A stretch of DNA of 64,000 nucleotides from Dechloromonas sp. A34. GTDB taxonomy: Bacteria > Pseudomonadota > Gammaproteobacteria > Burkholderiales > Rhodocyclaceae. Positions 13,262 to 23,390 of the stretch are shown here, one piece after another; position 1 is the first letter of the stretch; the number at the start of each line of letters is the position of its first letter. The notes beneath the pieces were generated by a model. The model was not told where the DNA came from, searched no databases, and saw only the letters and a program-made list of their open reading frames with translations. The stretch spans positions 62,001 to 126,000 of the forward strand of contig NZ_CP102486.1 of assembly GCF_026261605.1 (NCBI RefSeq), written 5' to 3'. A program made the position numbers and the translations under genes.

Positions 13262-13866
13262 TATTCCCCCCAGCGCTGCATCAGCGTGTGTTCGACCCCG
13301 ATCTGGTCGAGCACCCGGGCGACGACGAAATCGACGATGTCCTGCACCGTCTGCGGGTGATGATAGAAACCCGGGCTGGGCGGCAGGATCACGGCGCCGG
13401 CCCTTGAGAGGCGCAGCATGTTTTCCAGGTGGATGGCCGAAAACGGCGTTTCACGTGGAACCAGCACCAGCTTGCGGCCTTCCTTGAGCACGACATCGGC
13501 GGCACGTTCGATCAGGTTGTCGGCCAGGCCCTGGGCGATCGCGGCCAGGGTGCCCATCGAGCACGGGCAGACGATCATCGCATCGGGCGGGTTGGAACCC
13601 GAGGCGACCGGCGCAAACCACTCCTCGCGGCCGAACACCGTCAGATTTTCCGGCGTCGCCGACGGCAGGCGGGCGAGCAGGGCAGCTTTGGCCTCGGCCG
13701 GCCGCGACGGCAGTTCGAGGCCCATCTCTTGCCGCGCCACAACCTGTGAGGCCTGCGAGTAGAGCAACTGCACCCGACAGCCCGCAGCGAGCAGGCATTC
13801 CAGCAGGCGCAGGCCGTAGGGCATGCCGGAAGCACCGGTAAGGGCGAGGCAGATCGTCTTATGCAT
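13261..13866 (-). CDS. ubiX: Flavin prenyltransferase UbiX
   Basis: UbiX attaches a dimethylallyl group to FMN to make the prenyl-FMN cofactor used by UbiD-type decarboxylases (ubiquinone synthesis). 201 residues. The N-terminal Rossmann strand is [17 protein letters not shown], the catalytic-site segment is [20 protein letters not shown], and [17 protein letters not shown] binds the phosphate. UbiD is not in the window. It overlaps the Gx-type gene upstream and the LON gene downstream. Confidence 0.94.
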   Translation of the reverse strand: MHKTICLALTGASGMPYGLRLLECLLAAGCRVQLLYSQASQVVARQEMGLELPSRPAEAKAALLARLPSATPENLTVFGREEWFAPVASGSNPPDAMIVCPCSMGTLAAIAQGLADNLIERAADVVLKEGRKLVLVPRETPFSAIHLENMLRLSRAGAVILPPSPGFYHHPQTVQDIVDFVVARVLDQIGVEHTLMQRWGE

Positions 13867-14395
13867 GGGGCGTATCCGATGACACGGGTTCAGCCAGCAG
13901 TTTAGCCGCGATCAGGCCGTTGATGGTGCCGAAGACCAGGGCTGCTCCGGCGAAGACCGGAATCAGCAGGAAGACGCCGTTATGCGGGATCAGCCAGACT
14001 CGGGCGAGCAGGATCTGCCCGCCGATATGGGCGAAGGCGGCGAGGATGGAGAGGCTGACCGGGCCGAACCAGCGGGCTGGCAGATGGCGGGCCAGCCCGA
14101 GGGTGAGCAGGCTGAGCGTGGTCCCGGTCAGTGATAGGAAGAAGCCGGGGGCGAGGAAGAAGCCGAGCAGCAGGCTGCCGGCCAGCACGCGCAAGACGCT
14201 GACCCAGACCGCCGTGCCCCAGCCGTAACGGGTCAGGACGACCAGGGTGACGATATTGGCCAGCCCCGGCTTGACGCCGGGCAGCGGCGAAGGAATCGCC
14301 GCGTCGACCAGCGACAGCCCGACGGCGGCGGTCGCCAGCCAGGCGACACGACGGTCTTCGGCGGTGACCGTGAGTTCAGTAACTGATTGAGTCAT
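13859..14395 (-). CDS. Gx transporter family membrane protein (heptaprenyl-diphosphate-synthase component I-like)
   Basis: 178 residues and about five hydrophobic helices. The motif [14 protein letters not shown], followed by [19 protein letters not shown], is characteristic of the family named Hpre_diP_synt_I / Gx transporter, whose members resemble ECF-type substrate-binding membrane proteins. The substrate is unknown. The gene overlaps its NusG-II partner upstream and ubiX downstream by several bases, so expression is coupled. Confidence 0.82.
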   Translation of the reverse strand: MTQSVTELTVTAEDRRVAWLATAAVGLSLVDAAIPSPLPGVKPGLANIVTLVVLTRYGWGTAVWVSVLRVLAGSLLLGFFLAPGFFLSLTGTTLSLLTLGLARHLPARWFGPVSLSILAAFAHIGGQILLARVWLIPHNGVFLLIPVFAGAALVFGTINGLIAAKLLAEPVSSDTPHA

Positions 14396-14750
14396 AGACC
14401 CGGGTGCGTCCGGTGATCTGGACGCTGACGCGATTCGGCGCGCAGATGGCGATTTCGCCGGGGCGCATCAGCCAGCCCTGGCGCACGCAATACTGGCGTG
14501 GACCGGGGTCGCTGACCACCCGGGCGCGGCCGGGCTCGACGGCGATTAGCGTGGTGCCGAGCGGCCCGCTGACTTCGAATTTCTGTTTGGTGCGCAAATC
14601 GACTTCGGCGAACACCTTCCCCTCCTGGCGGATGATGGCGCGGTCGGCCATGCCACCCTGCCAGAATAGTGGCACGCTGACGCCGACCAGGGCGGCAGAA
14701 GCGAGAATGACCAGCCAGTCACCGGGCCGGAGCAGGGCCAGCCAGTGCAT
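14376..14750 (-). CDS. NusG domain II-containing protein
   Basis: 124 residues: a short N-terminal membrane anchor (LVILASAALVGVSVPLFW) and an extracytoplasmic beta domain of the NusG-II type, with QYCVRQGWLMRPGEIAICAPNRV near the C-terminus. Such proteins are typically encoded next to a Gx-type membrane protein, as here, and the function of the pair is not known. Its ATG at 14750 overlaps the rapZ stop (TGATG), and its end overlaps the Gx gene by 20 bp. Confidence 0.8.
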   Translation of the reverse strand: MHWLALLRPGDWLVILASAALVGVSVPLFWQGGMADRAIIRQEGKVFAEVDLRTKQKFEVSGPLGTTLIAVEPGRARVVSDPGPRQYCVRQGWLMRPGEIAICAPNRVSVQITGRTRVYDSISY

Positions 14751-15595
14751 CAGCCGCCGGCCAGCGTCCGGTGGCGAACCAGGACGCGCGCCCGGTCGGC
14801 GAATTCGCGGGCCAGCCATTCGGCCAGGTAGACCGAGCGATGCTGGCCACCGGTACAACCGATGGCGACGGTCAGGTAATTGCGGTTGTCGCGGATATAG
14901 CAGGGCAGCCAGTTCGCCACGAAACGGCTGATGTCGTCGCGCATCCGGAGGACTTCGGCTTCCGCCTCGAGAAAGGCGATCACCGGCTGGTCCTTGCCGG
15001 TCAGCGGCCGCAGCTCAGTATCGTAGTGCGGGTTGGGCAGGCAGCGGACGTCGAAGACCAGGTCGGCATCGAGCGGCAGGCCGTGCTTGAAGCCGAAGGA
15101 CTCGAACATCAGGGTCAGACCCTGGCCGGGTTCGGCCTCGATGAACTGGCGCACCCATTCGCGCAGCGCGTTGGCCTTCATGCCGCTGGTGTCGATGCGG
15201 TGGCCGAGGCCGGAGATCGGTTCGAGCAGCTCCCGTTCGCTGCGGATCGCCTCTTCCAGCGATTGCCCAGGCTTGGTCAGCGGATGGCGGCGGCGCGATT
15301 CGGAATAGCGCTTGAGCAGCGTTTCCTCATGGGAGTGGAGGAACAGGAAGGTCGGGCGGACCCCGTCTGCGGTCAGCTTGGTCAGCTTGTCCGGCAGCAG
15401 TTCGATGCCGTGCCCGGAGCGGGCGTCGATGGCAACCGCCACCTTGCGGGTATCTTCCTCCTTGAGCATGCGGACGAGCACGGTCAGCATCACCACCGGC
15501 AGATTGTCGACACAATAATATCCGGCGTCCTCAAGTAGGTTGAGGGCGACCGATTTGCCCGAGCCGGAGAGGCCGCTGATCAGGATGAGTTCCAT
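14750..15595 (-). CDS. rapZ: RNase adapter protein RapZ
   Basis: 281 residues (E. coli 284). It has Walker A GLSGSGKS at the N-terminus, followed by DNLPVVML, and the C-terminal domain ends with [18 protein letters not shown], the conserved GCTGGxHRSV motif. In enterobacteria RapZ binds glucosamine-6-phosphate and small RNAs and directs RNase E. The start ATG at 15595 is chosen because it yields [15 protein letters not shown]; in-frame starts a few codons upstream are possible. It is the first gene of the overlapping operon down to the LON protein. The usual neighbours ptsN and hprK are absent. Confidence 0.94.
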   Translation of the reverse strand: MELILISGLSGSGKSVALNLLEDAGYYCVDNLPVVMLTVLVRMLKEEDTRKVAVAIDARSGHGIELLPDKLTKLTADGVRPTFLFLHSHEETLLKRYSESRRRHPLTKPGQSLEEAIRSERELLEPISGLGHRIDTSGMKANALREWVRQFIEAEPGQGLTLMFESFGFKHGLPLDADLVFDVRCLPNPHYDTELRPLTGKDQPVIAFLEAEAEVLRMRDDISRFVANWLPCYIRDNRNYLTVAIGCTGGQHRSVYLAEWLAREFADRARVLVRHRTLAGG

Positions 15596-15666
15596 GCGGT
15601 GCAGCATAATCAAGGCGGCGCCCCCCGGCAAGCCGCGGCATAATGGAAACAAACAAGGAGACGACC

Positions 15667-16842
15667 ATGCCCCCGACCCTTCCCCTGCTTGATTTGCCTT
15701 TTCTCGCCGAATTGACCGCGCAACGTCGCGACATTCATGCCCACCCGGAACTGGCCTTCGATGAGAACCGCACGGCCGAAACGGTAGCCCGCGAACTCGA
15801 GGCCTATGGTCTGGAAGTTCATCGCGGTATTGCCAAGACCGGCGTCGTCGGGGTGCTGCGCGCTGGCACTTCGCAAAAGATGATCGGCCTGCGCGCCGAT
15901 ATGGATGCCTTGCCGCTAGCCGAAATGAACGAGTTTCCACATCACTCGCGCTACACCGGCAAGATGCACGCCTGCGGTCACGACGGCCACACCGCCATGC
16001 TGCTTGGCGCGGCGCGCTATCTGGCGAGCAATCCCGATTTCGACGGCACCGCCGTCTTCATTTTCCAGCCGGCCGAGGAGTCGGAAGGCGGCGCCGCGGT
16101 GATGATCGAGGATGGGTTGTTCGACCGTTTCCCGGTCGAGGCCGTGTTCGGTCTGCACAACTGGCCGGGCATTCCGGTCGGCGAAATGGCGGTCATGCCG
16201 GGGCCGGTGATGGCCGGTACCTGCGCCTTCGAAATCTTCGTGCGCGGCCATGGTTGTCATGCCGCGATGCCTCACCAGGGCGTCGATTCGATCGTCGCCG
16301 GGGCGCAACTGGTGCAGGCGCTACAGACGGTGGTCAGCCGCACGCTGCACCCCTGCGAGTCGGCGGTGGTCAGCGTCACCCAGTTCCATGCCGGCGAGGC
16401 CTGGAACATCATTCCCGAGGAAGTTGTACTGCGCGGCACGATCCGCAGCTTCAAGCCGGAAGTCCAGGAAGGCGTCGAGCGGGCCATCGAACGCCTGTGC
16501 AGCGGCATTGCGGCGGCCAACGGGGCGCAGATCAGCGTTCATTTCGACCATCGCTATCCGCCGACCGTCAACAGCGCAGCCGAGGCGGCTTTTTGCCAAA
16601 GCGTTGCCGAATCGGTATTTGGGAGTGAGCGAGTGCTTACTGACATTCTGCCGTCGATGGGCGCCGAGGACTTCGCCTACATGCTCAAGGAAAAACCCGG
16701 CTGCTACGTCTGGCTTGGCAACGGACCGGGCACCGGCGGCTGTACGCTGCATAACCCGCACTACGATTTCAACGACGAACTGCTACCTCTGGGCGTCAGC
16801 TATTGGGTACGGTTAGTGCAGCGGGCGTTGCCCAAGGGCTGA
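15667..16842 (+). CDS. M20-family amidohydrolase (hippurate hydrolase-like)
   Basis: 391-residue zinc peptidase/amidohydrolase. Metal ligands are visible in [28 protein letters not shown] (catalytic Glu pair), GLHNWP and the C-terminal [11 protein letters not shown]. Such enzymes remove acyl or aminoacyl groups from N-acylated amino acids; the substrate cannot be told. The start at 15667 follows AAGGAG at 15655-15660. Divergent from rapZ. Confidence 0.9.
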   Translation: MPPTLPLLDLPFLAELTAQRRDIHAHPELAFDENRTAETVARELEAYGLEVHRGIAKTGVVGVLRAGTSQKMIGLRADMDALPLAEMNEFPHHSRYTGKMHACGHDGHTAMLLGAARYLASNPDFDGTAVFIFQPAEESEGGAAVMIEDGLFDRFPVEAVFGLHNWPGIPVGEMAVMPGPVMAGTCAFEIFVRGHGCHAAMPHQGVDSIVAGAQLVQALQTVVSRTLHPCESAVVSVTQFHAGEAWNIIPEEVVLRGTIRSFKPEVQEGVERAIERLCSGIAAANGAQISVHFDHRYPPTVNSAAEAAFCQSVAESVFGSERVLTDILPSMGAEDFAYMLKEKPGCYVWLGNGPGTGGCTLHNPHYDFNDELLPLGVSYWVRLVQRALPKG

Positions 16843-16844
16843 GA

Positions 16845-17156
16845 TTACCCGGCAGCCTGGCCGACGACGGTGAGCACCGGCCGCTCACCGACGCCTTTCT
16901 TCAGGGTCAGGTAGCGCAGGCAGGAGACGCGCAGGAAGGAGGCGAAATTGTCGATTTCGCCGCGATACTCGAGCAGCTCGTCGTAGAGCTTGGCGATCAC
17001 TTGATTGGTCGTGTAGCCATCGGCCGCCGCCAGTTCGGCCAGGATGTCCCAGAACAGGTTTTCCAGGCGAATCTTGGTGACGCAGCCGTGGATGCGCAGC
17101 GAGCGCGAACGCGACTCGTAGAGGATGGGGTCGGCCTTGACGTAAATTTCGCACAT
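16845..17156 (-). CDS. Ribbon-helix-helix domain protein
   Basis: 103 residues. MCEIYVKADPILYESRSRSL followed by RIHGCVTKIRLENLFWDILAELA fits the ribbon-helix-helix family in which a strand (VTKIRLE) precedes two helices. It is probably DNA-binding, possibly autoregulatory. It is convergent with the amidohydrolase, whose stop is 2 bp away. No toxin gene is adjacent, so an antitoxin role is not supported. Confidence 0.75.
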   Translation of the reverse strand: MCEIYVKADPILYESRSRSLRIHGCVTKIRLENLFWDILAELAAADGYTTNQVIAKLYDELLEYRGEIDNFASFLRVSCLRYLTLKKGVGERPVLTVVGQAAG

Positions 17157-17209
17157 GGATTTCTCCCAGGGGTGGGGGGGCGGCAGTGGCCCGCCGCCCA
17201 GATCCGACA

Positions 17210-17791
17210 TCAGGCTTCGATGCGGGTTCCCAAGACCTTCAGGAACTTGGCCAGCCAGTCCGGATGCGCCGGCCAGGCAGGGGCAGTGACCAGATTGCCG
17301 TCGACATGGGCCTGGTCGACCGGGATTTCCGCATAGCGGCCACCGGCGGCGGTGACTTCCGGGCCGCAGGCCGGGTAAGCGCTGCACGAGCGGCTGCGCA
17401 GCACGCCGGCGGCGCTCAGGATCTGGGCGCCATGGCAGATGGCGGCAATCGGTTTGTTGGTGCTGACGAAGTGCTGCACCGCCGCGATCACCTTGGGGTT
17501 GAGGCGCAGATACTCGGGGGCGCGACCGCCGGGGATGACCAGGGCGTCATAGGACGAGACCTCGATGTCGTCGAAACTCGCATTCAGCGTGAAATTGTGG
17601 CCGGGCTTTTCCGAATAGGTCTGGTCGCCCTCGAAATCATGGATTGCCGTGCGTACTTGCTCGCCGGCCTTCTTGCCGGGGCAGACGGCATGCACCGTAT
17701 GGCCGACCATGAGCAGCGCCTGGAAGGGCACCATGGTCTCGTAGTCCTCGGTGTAGTCGCCGGTCAGCATCAGAATCTTCTTGGCAGCCAT
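17210..17791 (-). CDS. DJ-1/PfpI family protein
   Basis: 193 residues with the DJ-1/PfpI fold: [21 protein letters not shown] at the N-terminus, [13 protein letters not shown], and the nucleophile elbow [10 protein letters not shown] with its cysteine near residue 119. Members include deglycase-like, protease-like and glyoxalase III-like proteins; activity cannot be assigned. No signal peptide. It lies downstream of the chemoreceptor gene with a hairpin between. Confidence 0.87.
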   Translation of the reverse strand: MAAKKILMLTGDYTEDYETMVPFQALLMVGHTVHAVCPGKKAGEQVRTAIHDFEGDQTYSEKPGHNFTLNASFDDIEVSSYDALVIPGGRAPEYLRLNPKVIAAVQHFVSTNKPIAAICHGAQILSAAGVLRSRSCSAYPACGPEVTAAGGRYAEIPVDQAHVDGNLVTAPAWPAHPDWLAKFLKVLGTRIEA

Positions 17792-17857
17792 CTTGGTCTC
17801 CTCGCGTATGGGTGTGGAGAGCTCATTCTGGTCGCATCGCCGGGCGAGCGGGTAGCA

Positions 17858-17893
17858 GCCCGGTGCTACGCCAAAGCGTTTGCAACACCGGGC
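17858..17893 (-). terminator. Hairpin after the chemoreceptor gene
   Basis: An 8-bp perfect stem, GCCCGGTG (17858-17865) with CACCGGGC (17886-17893), loop of 20 nt, immediately downstream of the chemoreceptor stop on the minus strand. No T tract is present. Confidence 0.35.
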
Positions 17894-17903
17894 GGTTTGC
17901 GCC

Positions 17904-19517
17904 TTACAGCTTGAAACGGGCGATCGCCTGGGTCAGCGCCGCCGAGGTCGAATTGAGGCGGCCGGCCGAGCCGATGACATCCTGCATGGCCCGATCATTG
18001 TGCTCGATCAGATTGCGGACCTCCTCGACATGGGACTGGATGGCGCGCTCGTTGGCGTTCTCGATACTGATCGCTTGGGCAATCTGCTGTACCACCTGGT
18101 TGACCTGCAGCGAGCTGTCATTCATCCGGTTGAAGGCGTCGCGCGCCTGATTCGACAGGGCGACGCTTTCGCTGACTTGACGCAATCCCGACTCCATGCC
18201 GGCGACGGCACGCTGGGTGCCGGACTGGATGCTTTCGACCATAGCCGAAATTTCGGCGGTCGATTGGCTCGTCCGTTCGGCCAGCTTGCGCACTTCGTCG
18301 GCGACCACGGCAAAGCCGCGGCCCTGTTCGCCCGCCCGGGCGGCTTCGATCGCGGCGTTGAGCGCCAGCAGGTTGGTTTGCCCGGCGATGTCGGAAATGA
18401 CTCCGAGAATGGAATTGATCTGCGCCGACTGCGTCCCGAGTTGCTGAATATGGCTGGCGGTCGTCCGTACCGAGCCGGCCATCGCCTCGGTCTCGGCGGC
18501 GGCCTTGCTGGCCAGCGCGGCGCCGTTGCCCGAGAGGCAGCTCGAGTCCTCGACGATCCGTGTGGCTTCGCTGACTGACGTCATCACATCGCGCAAACTG
18601 GCGGCCAGACCGTGCACGTTGCCGACCATATCGTCCGCACGTGCCAGTTGCTGGCGACTGCCCGTGGCGACCTGGTCCGTTGCCGCGGCGACCTGATGCG
18701 CTGTCTGTTCGACATCGCGGGCATGGCCGGCTAGGGTGCTGACCAATTGTCGCAACTGCTCCTGCATGGTCGCCAGCGCGGCGAGCAGGCTGCTGCTATC
18801 GCCCCGGCCCAGCGTGATCGGCTGAGTCAGGTCGCCGATCGCCACGGCATTGGCCACCTGGCGGGCGTAGGCCGGTTCGCCGCCGAGCTCGCGGCGAACG
18901 TAGCCGAGCGTGGTCGCCGCACTGGCGATGCCGATCAGGACGGCGAGCACGGCCAGTGCCAGGATGATGCCCTGCAGTTCTTCGACCTGGCTGGACACTG
19001 CGCTGCGTTGGGTGTCGGTAATTTTGTGCAGGGCGGCAAGATCGTCGAGCAGGGCTTGCTTCAAGGCACGCCAGGCCGGCGTTTCGCTTTTGTTGATCAG
19101 CGCCTTGGCCTCGTCGAGCTGGCCCGCCTTGAGGGCAGCCATCACCGCGCTCTGAGCCTCGGCCTGAGCCGCGGCCAGCGTTTTCAGGCGACCGGTCGTG
19201 CTGGTGAAGCCTTCCACCCGGGCGCTCGTGGCGACGGCTGCATCGTGGGCCGCGGTGAAGTCCTGGCGGGCCTTGTCGAGGTTCTGGTAAGCCTTGGGAT
19301 TGGCCGGGTCGAGCACGATGTTGCGCAGGGCCTGGCCCATCTGCAGGCCTTGGGCGTACATGTCGCCATAGTTATTGTTGAGGGCGCCAACCCCGTCGAG
19401 GAAGGCGCCGAATTGCGCTGAGGTGGCGCGTAGACCGCTATAGGAAACGCCGATGGCGGCGATGAAGGCGGCCATGATCAGAGCCATCCCGACGAGTAGC
19501 CGATTGCGGAAACTCAT
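17904..19517 (-). CDS. Methyl-accepting chemotaxis protein
   Basis: 537 residues. The N-terminal membrane segment ([20 protein letters not shown]) is followed by a helical periplasmic sensor of about 150 residues (four-helix-bundle type). A second membrane segment (about 183-205) leads into a HAMP domain, then the cytoplasmic signalling domain with the conserved tip [20 protein letters not shown] and [20 protein letters not shown]. No CheR/CheB-tethering pentapeptide is seen at the C-terminus. The ligand is unknown, and no che genes are present in the window. Confidence 0.95.
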   Translation of the reverse strand: MSFRNRLLVGMALIMAAFIAAIGVSYSGLRATSAQFGAFLDGVGALNNNYGDMYAQGLQMGQALRNIVLDPANPKAYQNLDKARQDFTAAHDAAVATSARVEGFTSTTGRLKTLAAAQAEAQSAVMAALKAGQLDEAKALINKSETPAWRALKQALLDDLAALHKITDTQRSAVSSQVEELQGIILALAVLAVLIGIASAATTLGYVRRELGGEPAYARQVANAVAIGDLTQPITLGRGDSSSLLAALATMQEQLRQLVSTLAGHARDVEQTAHQVAAATDQVATGSRQQLARADDMVGNVHGLAASLRDVMTSVSEATRIVEDSSCLSGNGAALASKAAAETEAMAGSVRTTASHIQQLGTQSAQINSILGVISDIAGQTNLLALNAAIEAARAGEQGRGFAVVADEVRKLAERTSQSTAEISAMVESIQSGTQRAVAGMESGLRQVSESVALSNQARDAFNRMNDSSLQVNQVVQQIAQAISIENANERAIQSHVEEVRNLIEHNDRAMQDVIGSAGRLNSTSAALTQAIARFKL

Positions 19518-19582
19518 GATGAAACTCCCCGGTAAATTAGAGTTTCATTGTACGGCTGCGATTGGCGCGAAGCCAGCGGGAT

Positions 19583-20497
19583 TCAGGCGGCGACGATGTC
19601 GTTTCCCTCGCGGCGCAAGGCATTGACCAGCAGCAGGTCGCGTTCGACGCGGGCGGCCAGCGTCTCTGGATCGAGCGCCAGGTAGCGGCTGTTCACATCG
19701 TTGGCGAAAGGCAGACTGATCACGAAGGCGCGGAATTCGCTGGCCGGGATGCGCCGCCGTTCGAGCATGGCGAAGGAAACGATGACCTTGATCGCGTGCC
19801 AGGCCAGCTTGTCGATTTCGTTGGTAAACATGTCGAGGCGCCGGAAGGCACGCTCGAAGGCCGCATCAACCGTGGCAAACGGGCTGCCGTGGCCGGGGAT
19901 GACGATATCGATCGGCAGGCGGGCCAGCATTTCCAGTGTCGCCCGCGTGCTGGCCAGGCCGTCGGCCTCGCCCAGAAGCTCGGGGAAGATGACGCCGAAG
20001 CCATTCTCCCACAGCGCATCGCCGGAAATCAGCAGGCGTTTTTCCGGGTTGTAGTATCCGAGCGCTTCCATGTCGTGGCCGGGGACGGCCAGTGCCTGCC
20101 AGTTCAGGCCGCCCATCGCGATCTCGTTGCCGGCGCCGATCAGGCTGTCGTGCTGGAAGCGCGCTGCCTGCTGGCCGAGCGGCGAGAGCAGCAGGGCATC
20201 TACATCCCAGTCAGCAATTACGGCATGGAGGCCGGCCGGCACGATGATTTCGCAACCGAAGGCCGCCTGCAACGCCGCATTGCCGCCGATGTGGTCGGAG
20301 TGCGAGTGGGTGTTGATCAGCCGGCTCAGTTGTCGACCATCCAGCGCGTGGCGGACCAGATCGACGGTCTGGCTGGCGTGGGTGACGTAGCCGCTATCGA
20401 CCAGCGTCGCCTGGTCGCCATCGAGGCAGAGGATGTTGTTGGCCGACAGCCACCCGCGTTCGAGAACGACCAGCGAGGCAGGAAGTTGGGCGGTCAT
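19583..20497 (-). CDS. MBL-fold metallohydrolase
   Basis: 304 residues. Zinc-binding motif THSHSDHIGG (about residues 63-72), further ligands in AVPGHDMEAL, LISGDALW and IPGHGSP. The C-terminal helical part (about 210-304) resembles glyoxalase II-like or lactonase-like members. Substrate unknown. Its ATG overlaps the stop of the upstream DUF1289-like gene (ATGA), so it is translationally coupled to two tiny cysteine-rich proteins. Confidence 0.87.
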   Translation of the reverse strand: MTAQLPASLVVLERGWLSANNILCLDGDQATLVDSGYVTHASQTVDLVRHALDGRQLSRLINTHSHSDHIGGNAALQAAFGCEIIVPAGLHAVIADWDVDALLLSPLGQQAARFQHDSLIGAGNEIAMGGLNWQALAVPGHDMEALGYYNPEKRLLISGDALWENGFGVIFPELLGEADGLASTRATLEMLARLPIDIVIPGHGSPFATVDAAFERAFRRLDMFTNEIDKLAWHAIKVIVSFAMLERRRIPASEFRAFVISLPFANDVNSRYLALDPETLAARVERDLLLVNALRREGNDIVAA

Positions 20498-20673
20498 TCC
20501 GGGGTGTCCGGATCGGCGCTGGTGTTGGGCGGTTCGGCGGAGGGATAGGCGGCTTCGGCGACGATCTGCGGCGTGCCGAGCGGCGGCCGGCCGCAGCCCA
20601 GGCAGTAGCCGGAGTCGGGGTCGGCCATGCAGATGCCGACGCAGAGGTATTGGTCTTCTTGCTGATTTTCCAT
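20494..20673 (-). CDS. Small cysteine-rich DUF1289-like protein
   Basis: 59 residues. Four cysteines in a C-x3-C ... C-x2-C arrangement (LCVGICMADPDSGYCLGCGR) followed by a Pro-rich acidic tail. The arrangement is like DUF1289 and suggests metal or Fe-S binding. It overlaps the MBL gene by 4 bp and starts 7 bp after the second DUF1289 gene. It looks like a diverged tandem copy. Confidence 0.7.
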   Translation of the reverse strand: MENQQEDQYLCVGICMADPDSGYCLGCGRPPLGTPQIVAEAAYPSAEPPNTSADPDTPE

Positions 20674-20680
20674 GATCGGC

Positions 20681-20881
20681 CTAAGGCTTGTCGCCGCGCA
20701 GTTCTCCTGCCAGCGGCGCAGTCTCCGCGCGGCGCTCGGCGACGGCGGCCAGGATGCGGGTGCGATGGACGTCATCGGTTCTCGACCAGACGGTGATTTC
20801 ATCAAGGGTGCGGAAGCAGCCGAGACACAGGCCGCTGTCCGCATCCATCTTGCAGACATTGATACAGGGTGAGGGGAGCAT
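20681..20881 (-). CDS. DUF1289 domain protein
   Basis: 66 residues with the canonical DUF1289 pattern: SPCINVCKMDADSGLCLGC then FRTLDEITVWS. Function unknown; the four cysteines probably bind a metal. It is the first of two tandem cysteine-rich genes. Confidence 0.82.
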   Translation of the reverse strand: MLPSPCINVCKMDADSGLCLGCFRTLDEITVWSRTDDVHRTRILAAVAERRAETAPLAGELRGDKP

Positions 20882-20908
20882 CTGGTGCCAGCTTTTGAAT
20901 TCGTGGGT

Positions 20909-21898
20909 TTAGATAAGCATGAAACGGTGTTGTTGATCGCGCACCATCTCGACGGCTTCGCGGGCTTCATCGCGGCTGATCCGGGCCAGCATGGCCAGAT
21001 GAAGACGCTTGTCGCGGGCGGTTAGTTCCGGGAAGTTGAGGGTGTGCACGCTGATGTCGTCGGTCAGCTCCTCCTGGACGACGCCCAGGCGGTCGACGGT
21101 AATGCTGCACGGCGACAGGCGCAGCGCCTGTTCCGGCGCCTTGAGAAACTCGGCCAGGGAGTCGAGCAGTTGTTTGGGGAGCAGGGAGTCCGCGGTTTCG
21201 CGCAGGCGGCTGTCGAGTTCGGCCAGGTGGCGGGTGTGCACCTCGAATTCGCGGCCGGGCGTTGCGCCGTGCAACACGGTCAGGTGAGCCCGCTCGACCG
21301 AGACATCGGAACGCAATCCCTCGCGCTCGTGGCGCAGGGTCGTCACGTGGTCGCGGAAGGTGCGCAGCAGGCTGTCCAGGGCCGTGCAGCGCAATTTCTG
21401 GCGCATCAGGTCCAAATGGCAGCACGGTTCGATCAGTGTATGGTCGCAAAAATAGAGGATCTTCTGCGGCACATCGTTCTGGATCACGTCGCCGCGCTGG
21501 ATCATGCCGAATTGCCGCTTCTGCTGGCGGCGGGCGGCGAACATGGCGTAGAAGTGATCGCTCTCCCAGCATTCCGGGCGGGCCAGAAAGTCGCGCACCG
21601 CCTGGCTGCGGCCGAGCATCTGCTCGATATCGCCGGCCGTGGCGAACAGGGCGTGGACCAGCGGGTCGCTGACGAAGGCCTGGCGGTTGATATCGATCGG
21701 TCCGGGCAGCGCGCTGATCAAGCCATCGCAATAGCCCAGCGCGTACTGGACCGGTGCGGCCAGATGCTTGTCGAAATCGGGCGCCAGCTTGAGGACTGGA
21801 TCGGCCAGTTCGGCCACCCGGTGCAGCGCCTTGGCCACCGTCGGGTCAAGGGGGGGAGCAGGTTTCAGTAAATCGGCAACAGCAGAAAAAAGGCTCAC
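20909..21898 (-). CDS. Hypothetical protein coupled to HMG-CoA lyase
   Basis: 329 residues, mostly predicted helix, soluble, with no signal peptide. Features that stand out are a His/Cys pair in [20 protein letters not shown] (about 150-170) and a C-terminus rich in charged helix. I do not recognise a family. The GTG start at 21898 overlaps the mvaB stop (GTGA), which favours it over an ATG at 21916 inside mvaB. Coupling suggests cotranscription with the leucine-degradation genes. Confidence 0.65.
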   Translation of the reverse strand: MSLFSAVADLLKPAPPLDPTVAKALHRVAELADPVLKLAPDFDKHLAAPVQYALGYCDGLISALPGPIDINRQAFVSDPLVHALFATAGDIEQMLGRSQAVRDFLARPECWESDHFYAMFAARRQQKRQFGMIQRGDVIQNDVPQKILYFCDHTLIEPCCHLDLMRQKLRCTALDSLLRTFRDHVTTLRHEREGLRSDVSVERAHLTVLHGATPGREFEVHTRHLAELDSRLRETADSLLPKQLLDSLAEFLKAPEQALRLSPCSITVDRLGVVQEELTDDISVHTLNFPELTARDKRLHLAMLARISRDEAREAVEMVRDQQHRFMLI

Positions 21899-22803
21899 GC
21901 GCTCGCTTTGGCACACAGTGCCCGGCCGGCCTTGGCGCCGTTCGGGCGATTGATGGCGCTGGAAATCCAGTCGCCGACTAGTGCCAGTTTAGCCAGATCG
22001 ATGCCGGTTTCAATGCCTAATCCATGCAACAGATAAACCACATCCTCGGTCGCCACGTTGCCGGAAGCGCCCAAGGCGTAAGGGCAACCACCCAGGCCGG
22101 CGATCGAGCTGTCGAAAACTGCCATCCCGAGTTGCAACGAGGCGTGGATGTTGGCGATCGCCATCCCGTAGGTGTCGTGGTAATGGCCGGCCAACTTGGC
22201 GATTGGTACGACGTCGGCGCAGGCCTCGATCATGCGCTGGATCGAGGCCGGATTGCCGACGCCGATGGTGTCGCCGAGCGAAACCTCGTAGCAGCCCATG
22301 TCGAACAGCGTCCTGGCAACGCTGGCCGCCTGCTCCGGGGCGATCGCCCCTTCGTAGGGGCAGCCGACGACGCAGGAGACGTAGCCGCGGACCGGGATTT
22401 CCAGCGCGCTGGCCGCCGAAACCACGGGTTCGAAGCGCTTCAGGCTCTCGGCAATCGAGCAATTGATGTTCTTGCGCGAAAAAGACTCGGAAGCGGCCCC
22501 GAAAATGGCGACTTCGGTGGCGCCGGCCTGCACGGCGGCATCGAAACCCTGCAAATTGGGCGTCAGCACCGGGTAGATCGTCCACGGATGGCGCTTGATG
22601 CCCTGCATCACCGCCGTGTTGTCCCCCATCTGCGGCACCCATTTCGGCGACACGAAGGAAGTCGCCTCGATGACGCGCAGCCCGGCCTCGGCCAACCGTT
22701 CGATCAGTTCGATCTTGGTAGCGGTCGGCACGACCTGCTTTTCATTCTGCAAGCCGTCGCGCGGGCCGACTTCGACGATTTTTACTTTGGCGGGTAAGGA
22801 CAT
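21895..22803 (-). CDS. mvaB: Hydroxymethylglutaryl-CoA lyase
   Basis: Cleaves HMG-CoA to acetyl-CoA and acetoacetate, the last step of leucine degradation (LiuE). 302 residues. The N-terminal [13 protein letters not shown] carries the catalytic Arg-Asp. The HMG-CoA lyase signature with the active-site cysteine is [14 protein letters not shown], and metal-binding histidines are in [11 protein letters not shown]. It is separated from liuD by the small island at 22.9-24.1 kb, but keeps the operon's orientation. Confidence 0.95.
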   Translation of the reverse strand: MSLPAKVKIVEVGPRDGLQNEKQVVPTATKIELIERLAEAGLRVIEATSFVSPKWVPQMGDNTAVMQGIKRHPWTIYPVLTPNLQGFDAAVQAGATEVAIFGAASESFSRKNINCSIAESLKRFEPVVSAASALEIPVRGYVSCVVGCPYEGAIAPEQAASVARTLFDMGCYEVSLGDTIGVGNPASIQRMIEACADVVPIAKLAGHYHDTYGMAIANIHASLQLGMAVFDSSIAGLGGCPYALGASGNVATEDVVYLLHGLGIETGIDLAKLALVGDWISSAINRPNGAKAGRALCAKASA

Positions 22804-22895
22804 GGGCTAGGGCTCGACAGTGAAAATAGATGGATTGGGGGACGGCTAATAAGAAGTGGGAAAGTCAGAGAATGCTTTGATAGTGGGCTGCCAAC

Positions 22896-23378
22896 TTACA
22901 GCGATAGTTCATAGAATTTGCTGTCAACGGCCATTACAGGAAAGCTCTCCGGCAAGGACTCGCGGGCAATCTCGCGGAAACCATTCTTCTCGTAGAAGCG
23001 GTGCGCTGCCAGGAACTTGGCCGTGGTTCCAAGGAAGACACTGCGCAGCCCTCGTGCGTGACACCAGGCGAGAAGTGTACGGAGTAGTTCCCTGGCCACA
23101 CCATGCTCTGGCCCGCGGTGCGAACTGGCTACGAACATCTTGCGAAGTGCTGCCTGGTGGTTGCCGATGTCGAGCAGGGCCAGCGTACCGATCACTTGGC
23201 CAGCTTCCAAGGCGACCCAGAAGTTCCCATCGCCACGCTGATAGAAGCCAGGAATGTCTTTCAGATCTGGTTGCGCGTCGAGGGTGATTGGGATTTCAAA
23301 CTCAATCTGCTGAATCGGCAGGATGACGGAAACGACACCCGCAGCGTGTTCGGGGGCGAAGGGCGAGATCTGAACCAT
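22896..23378 (-). CDS. GNAT-family acetyltransferase
   Basis: 160 residues of the Gcn5 fold. FWVALEAGQVIGTLALLDI is the central strand pair, and MFVASSHRGPEHGVARELL is the acetyl-CoA-binding region (the usual R/Q-x-x-G-x-G/A is degenerate as HRGPEHG). FYEKNGFREI is the C-terminal strand motif. The ATG lies 16 bp after the core of an attC-like site, the usual spacing for a cassette gene. No second attC-like site is seen beyond its stop (22804-22895). Substrate unknown. Confidence 0.82.
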   Translation of the reverse strand: MVQISPFAPEHAAGVVSVILPIQQIEFEIPITLDAQPDLKDIPGFYQRGDGNFWVALEAGQVIGTLALLDIGNHQAALRKMFVASSHRGPEHGVARELLRTLLAWCHARGLRSVFLGTTAKFLAAHRFYEKNGFREIARESLPESFPVMAVDSKFYELSL

Positions 23379-23390
23379 GGACTCTATTCT

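Noticed and set aside
16845..17156. Ribbon-helix-helix gene as antitoxin of a toxin-antitoxin pair
   Set aside because: The neighbours are an amidohydrolase (convergent) and a DJ-1 protein; no small toxin-like frame is adjacent.
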